Below, piece after piece: positions 60,613 to 64,000 of a DNA stretch of 64,000 nucleotides. Source of the DNA: Trichococcus palustris (lineage in GTDB: Bacteria > Bacillota > Bacilli > Lactobacillales > Aerococcaceae); assembly GCF_900114465.1 (NCBI RefSeq), contig NZ_FOTD01000006.1, positions 62,001 through 126,000 on the forward strand, written 5' to 3'. Below the pieces are notes generated by a model. That model saw nothing but the letters and a program-made list of their open reading frames with translations, was not told the DNA's origin and ran no database searches. The translations under genes and the position numbers were made by a program. Within the stretch, counting starts at the first letter, position 1, and every line of letters begins with the position of its first letter.

Positions 60613-61593
60613 TTAATCGATGATTTTGAATTTTTCTTGGAATAACGGGCTCACTGAGCGGTTTTCATGGATACGTTTGATCGCTTCTGCAATCAGTTGT
60701 GAAACAGAAACCATTATGATTTTTTCGCTTAATTTCTCTTCAGGGATATCGATCGAGTCTGTTACGATTACATGTTTGATTACGGAGTTGTTAAGGCGGT
60801 CCATCGCTGGGCCGGACAATACGGCATGTGTGCAGCAAGCGTAAACGTCTTTAGCGCCGGCATCTTGCAATGCTTGTGCAGCCAAGGTGATTGTGCCTGC
60901 AGTGTCGATCATGTCATCGATCAGGATGCAGTTTTTGCCTTCAACATTGCCGATGATGTTCATGACTTCAGATACGTTTGCTTTCGGTCTTCTCTTGTCG
61001 ATGATTGCGATCGGTGCTTTGATGAATTCAGCAAGTTTTCTTGCTCTCGTCACGCCACCGTGATCAGGGGAGACAACAACTACATCATGATTCAATACTT
61101 CATTATCTAAGAAATAACTTGCCAATAACGGTGCGCCTAATAAGTGATCAACAGGGATATCGAAGAAGCCTTGGATTTGTGGTGCGTGCATGTCCAGTGT
61201 AAGCAGTCTGTCCGCTCCAGCTTGGGTAATCATGTTCGCAACCAATTTAGCGGTGATCGGTTCACGCGATTGCGCTTTGCGGTCTTGGCGAGCGTAACCG
61301 TAGTAAGGCAAGACAACATTGATTGTTTTCGCGCTGGCTCTCTTTAATGCGTCAATCATGATCAATAATTCCATCAAATGATCGTTTACCGGAGAACTTG
61401 TCGATTGGATGATGTATACATGGCAACCACGGATACTTTCTTCGATATTGATTTTGATTTCACCATCACTGAATTGCGCGGAAGAGATATCCCCCAATTC
61501 AACTCCAACTTCTGCTGCAATCTTTTCGGCTAATGGGCGATTCGAACTTAAAGAAAAAATCTTAAGTTTTGGATCTGAATAATTTTCTGTCAT
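60613..61593 (-). CDS. prs: Ribose-phosphate pyrophosphokinase
   Basis: 326 residues. [38 protein letters not shown] with metal-binding His, [18 protein letters not shown] (PRPP site), and [20 protein letters not shown]. Makes PRPP for purines, pyrimidines, His and Trp, and for Hpt and PurR control in this window. Downstream of glmU with a 100-base gap. Confidence 0.97.
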   Translation of the reverse strand: MTENYSDPKLKIFSLSSNRPLAEKIAAEVGVELGDISSAQFSDGEIKINIEESIRGCHVYIIQSTSSPVNDHLMELLIMIDALKRASAKTINVVLPYYGYARQDRKAQSREPITAKLVANMITQAGADRLLTLDMHAPQIQGFFDIPVDHLLGAPLLASYFLDNEVLNHDVVVVSPDHGGVTRARKLAEFIKAPIAIIDKRRPKANVSEVMNIIGNVEGKNCILIDDMIDTAGTITLAAQALQDAGAKDVYACCTHAVLSGPAMDRLNNSVIKHVIVTDSIDIPEEKLSEKIIMVSVSQLIAEAIKRIHENRSVSPLFQEKFKIID

Positions 61594-61695
61594 GATAATC
61601 CTCCGTTAATCTGTTGTTTTTAGCAAATTTTTCTACTGATACTTATCTAGGCTTATTCAAAGTCATTTTACCATAATTTATGGGAATTCCATCAT

Positions 61696-63072
61696 TTATT
61701 TAATAGCGGGCGGTAATTTTTCCCAATACCCGGGTTTGTTTTCTTGACGCGTACGGGCAATCCCCATTGCGCCTTCCGGAACATCCTTGGTGATGGTCGA
61801 ACCTGCGGCCAGGAAAGTGTTCATTTCAACCTTTACAGGTGCCACAATATTCACGTTGCAGCCAATGAAGGTATTATCGCCTATCGTTGAACGATGCTTA
61901 TTTTTTCCATCGTAGTTCACGAATACGGTTCCGCAACCGACGTTTATGTTCTTGCCCAAGTCAGCGTCGCCGACATAGGTCAGATGGCCTACTTTTGTAT
62001 CTTCATCCAATGTAGCATTTTTCACTTCGACGAAGTTGCCGATATGCACGCGTTTGCCGATATGGCTGTTCGGTCTTAAGTGACTGAATGGGCCGATATT
62101 GCTGTCGTCTGCCATCACGGAATCTTCCAGGTTGGAACTTCTCACAAGTACACGGTCACCGATTTTCGTATTGCTCAGTTCAGAACCAGATCCGATAAAG
62201 CAGTCTTGCCCGATTACCGTTTTCCCTTTCAGGAACACATTCGGTTCGATGATTGTATCGCTGCCGATGACAACATCCGCTTCGATGTAGGTGGCATCGG
62301 GATCGATCAGCGTTACGCCATTGCGCATGTGCTGTTCGTTGATGCGTTTCTTCATATATTGGGAAGCTTCCGCTAAAGCGACGCGGTCGTTCACGCCAAG
62401 CGCTTCTCCCATATCGGCCATTTGATAGGCTGTGACGATTTCGCCTTGATTCTTCAATATCTCAATGACATCCGGCAAATAGTATTCGCCCTGCGCGTTA
62501 TTGTTCCCTACTGATTGCAATGCGGCAAATAAGGCTTGGTTATCGAAAGCATAGGTTCCGGTATTGATTTCTTGGACTTTTGCTTCTTCTTCGGATGCAT
62601 CTTTTTGCTCGACGATTTTTTCTACATTATCCGTTGCATTCCGTATGATACGGCCGTACCCTGTCGGATTGTCAGCATGGGCAGTCAAGATGGTTGCTTT
62701 GGCTTGTTTCCCTTCATGGTAGCGTAATAACGCCTCTAATGTAGCCGCAGTTAAGAGCGGCGTGTCTCCACAAATGACCAGAGTTGTTCCTTCTTCGTTT
62801 TCCAGAACTGATTGTGCTTGTAAAACAGCATGGCCTGTACCCAGCTGTTGTTCCTGTAAAACATATTCGGAACGGTTTCCTAGATATCCTTTGACAGCAT
62901 CAGCTCCATGACCAACAATGGTCACAACCTTTTCAATACCGGTAGCCTCTACTTGATCGACGACGTGTTCTACCATTGGTTTTCCGCAAACAGCGTGTAA
63001 CACTTTGTACAGTTTGCTTTTCATGCGTGTACCTTGACCAGCAGCAAGTATGATTGCAAAACGATTAGCCAT
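61696..63072 (-). CDS. glmU: Bifunctional UDP-N-acetylglucosamine pyrophosphorylase / glucosamine-1-phosphate acetyltransferase
   Basis: 458 residues from ATG (63070-63072); AGGAG is six bases upstream, and a TTG two codons earlier is too close. N-terminal uridyltransferase [12 protein letters not shown] (9-20); C-terminal left-handed beta helix from ~250 with hexapeptide turns ([18 protein letters not shown]) and the acetyl-CoA part [17 protein letters not shown]. Makes UDP-GlcNAc for peptidoglycan and teichoic acids. Confidence 0.97.
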   Translation of the reverse strand: MANRFAIILAAGQGTRMKSKLYKVLHAVCGKPMVEHVVDQVEATGIEKVVTIVGHGADAVKGYLGNRSEYVLQEQQLGTGHAVLQAQSVLENEEGTTLVICGDTPLLTAATLEALLRYHEGKQAKATILTAHADNPTGYGRIIRNATDNVEKIVEQKDASEEEAKVQEINTGTYAFDNQALFAALQSVGNNNAQGEYYLPDVIEILKNQGEIVTAYQMADMGEALGVNDRVALAEASQYMKKRINEQHMRNGVTLIDPDATYIEADVVIGSDTIIEPNVFLKGKTVIGQDCFIGSGSELSNTKIGDRVLVRSSNLEDSVMADDSNIGPFSHLRPNSHIGKRVHIGNFVEVKNATLDEDTKVGHLTYVGDADLGKNINVGCGTVFVNYDGKNKHRSTIGDNTFIGCNVNIVAPVKVEMNTFLAAGSTITKDVPEGAMGIARTRQENKPGYWEKLPPAIK

Positions 63073-63114
63073 AAGCAACTCCTATCTCTACATTTTTTAT
63101 CCTTCAACTAAACT

Positions 63115-63143
63115 ATCTTAGCTTAAAAATTTGCTTTTTTCAA
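63115..63143 (-). promoter_or_regulatory. glmU-prs promoter
   Basis: Minus-strand TTGAAA (63138-63143), 17 bp, TAAGAT (63115-63120). Confidence 0.7.
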
Positions 63144-63239
63144 TATAATGTTGTATATAATGCGCGACTTCTCCTTAATTTTTAATAGATTGATGAAGAA
63201 TGCGGATACACCGTTCGAAATTCGTTCGTTTTTTACACA

Positions 63240-63286
63240 TAAAAAATGGCACCGGGATACTTTCGTCTCGGTGCCATTTAAAAAAG
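63240..63286. terminator. Terminator of purR
   Basis: AAATGGCACCG/CGGTGCCATTT (63244-63254, 63269-63279) with A/T runs on both sides. Confidence 0.9.
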
Positions 63287-63310
63287 TCATTCATCAGTAC
63301 TCTTCAGTTT

Positions 63311-64000
63311 TTAATCAAAATAGGTGCCCAATCCGACGTCTATGGAATGGTCTTTCAAATCAATTTTATTCACACGCACCAACGATGTGTAATCAAATTC
63401 TTCGCGGTTTGTGTTGTAGGCTGCTTCCGCAAAAACAGTGACCCCGACCGTTTCCGATTCAAACTCATCGATCATGCTGCGCATGCCATTGATCGTGCCG
63501 CCGCCTTTCAAAAAGTCATCGACGATCAACACTTTTGAGCCGCGTGGCAAGCTGCGTTTCGACAGTTCCATCTTTTCAACGCGATCGGATGAACCGGAAA
63601 CGTAGTTGATGCTGACGGTGGAGCCTTCCGTAATTTTTGAATCGCGCCTGACGATGACGAACGGCACATTCAAATAAGTGGCGACTGCTTGGGCAATCGG
63701 GACCCCTTTTGTGGCGACCGTCATGACCGCATCAACTTTTTTATCGACGTATTGCGCCGCAATGACGCGGCCGATTTTTTGAAGTAATTCCGGATGCCCT
63801 AGAACATCCGACAGGTAAACATAGCCGCCCGGCAACAAGCGATCGGTGCTGGCCATGATTTCGCATATTTCTTCGATGATCACTTTGGCATTTTCTTTGC
63901 TGATGGTCGGAATGTACTTCACACCACCCGCTGCGCCCGGTAATGTTTCCACAATACCCGTTCCGCGTTCCTCGAATGTCTTTTTGATGATGGATAGATC
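63311..64000 (-). CDS. purR: Purine operon repressor PurR, 5' end outside the window
   Basis: 229 codons and the stop are in the window; the frame stays open to the edge (DLSIIKKTFEERGTG before the purine-binding part). Full PurR is about 275-285 residues, so the N-terminal winged helix is mostly missing here. The phosphoribosyltransferase-like domain has VATKGVPIAQAVATYLNVPF and the PRPP loop VLIVDDFLKGGGT. PRPP relieves its repression of purine genes. Upstream of glmU-prs as in Bacillus. Confidence 0.95.
   Translation of the reverse strand, partial: DLSIIKKTFEERGTGIVETLPGAAGGVKYIPTISKENAKVIIEEICEIMASTDRLLPGGYVYLSDVLGHPELLQKIGRVIAAQYVDKKVDAVMTVATKGVPIAQAVATYLNVPFVIVRRDSKITEGSTVSINYVSGSSDRVEKMELSKRSLPRGSKVLIVDDFLKGGGTINGMRSMIDEFESETVGVTVFAEAAYNTNREEFDYTSLVRVNKIDLKDHSIDVGLGTYFD

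Overview
The window is a chromosomal segment of a low-to-mid GC Gram-positive bacterium (Firmicutes, Lactobacillales). The signs are a complete S10-spc-alpha ribosomal block, zinc-type S14 and L36, a Met T-box, cre and GlnR boxes, an L-lactate dehydrogenase beside pth-mfd, and the purR-glmU-prs ... pth-mfd ... divIC-tilS-hpt-ftsH-hslO-cysK-dusB-lysS order known from Bacillus. No map gene sits between adk and infA, as is common in lactic acid bacteria. A Carnobacteriaceae/Trichococcus-like host is my inference, not proven. Nearly all genes are on the minus strand; the exceptions are a SAP-domain protein, metI, amt-PII and ldh.

Layout from low to high coordinates. 1-11.2 kb is accessory: the 5' end of a DHA2-type exporter gene, a GNAT acetyltransferase, a polar amino-acid ABC transporter operon in glnQHMP order, a Cys-rich pentapeptide-repeat protein, two GPH-family sugar symporters with near-duplicate CcpA-type promoter regions, a SAP-domain protein, an F420-reductase-like oxidoreductase and a 43-residue small protein. 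11.5-19 kb holds rplM-rpsI, a Met T-box-controlled metI, a 5-formyl-THF cyclo-ligase, chorismate mutase, truA and the ecfA1-ecfA2-ecfT energizing module. 19-33.2 kb is the rpsJ-to-rplQ superoperon, with its promoter at about 33.17 kb and an internal promoter before infA. 33.2-36.4 kb holds an ammonium transporter fused to a PII domain, with a perfect GlnR/TnrA box upstream, and a truncated thiolase. 36.4-41.1 kb is the str operon (rpsL-rpsG-fusA, then tuf with its own promoter). 41.3-64 kb holds housekeeping genes: lysS, dusB, cysK, hslO, ftsH, hpt, tilS, an S1 protein, divIC, rqcP, a YabN-like protein, a flippase, mfd, pth, ldh, prs, glmU and the 3' part of purR.

The genes serve translation, RNA polymerase, protein export and quality control, cell-envelope precursor supply, PRPP and purine control, and nutrient uptake. 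The most unusual items are the Amt-PII fusion (the usual modified T-loop Tyr is replaced by Ala), a strongly folded unannotated element between ldh and prs, a leader with two crossing helices before ecfA1, the paired GPH promoter regions, and a G10 tract at the translation start of the chorismate mutase. No CRISPR array, insertion sequence, rRNA or tRNA gene was recognised.
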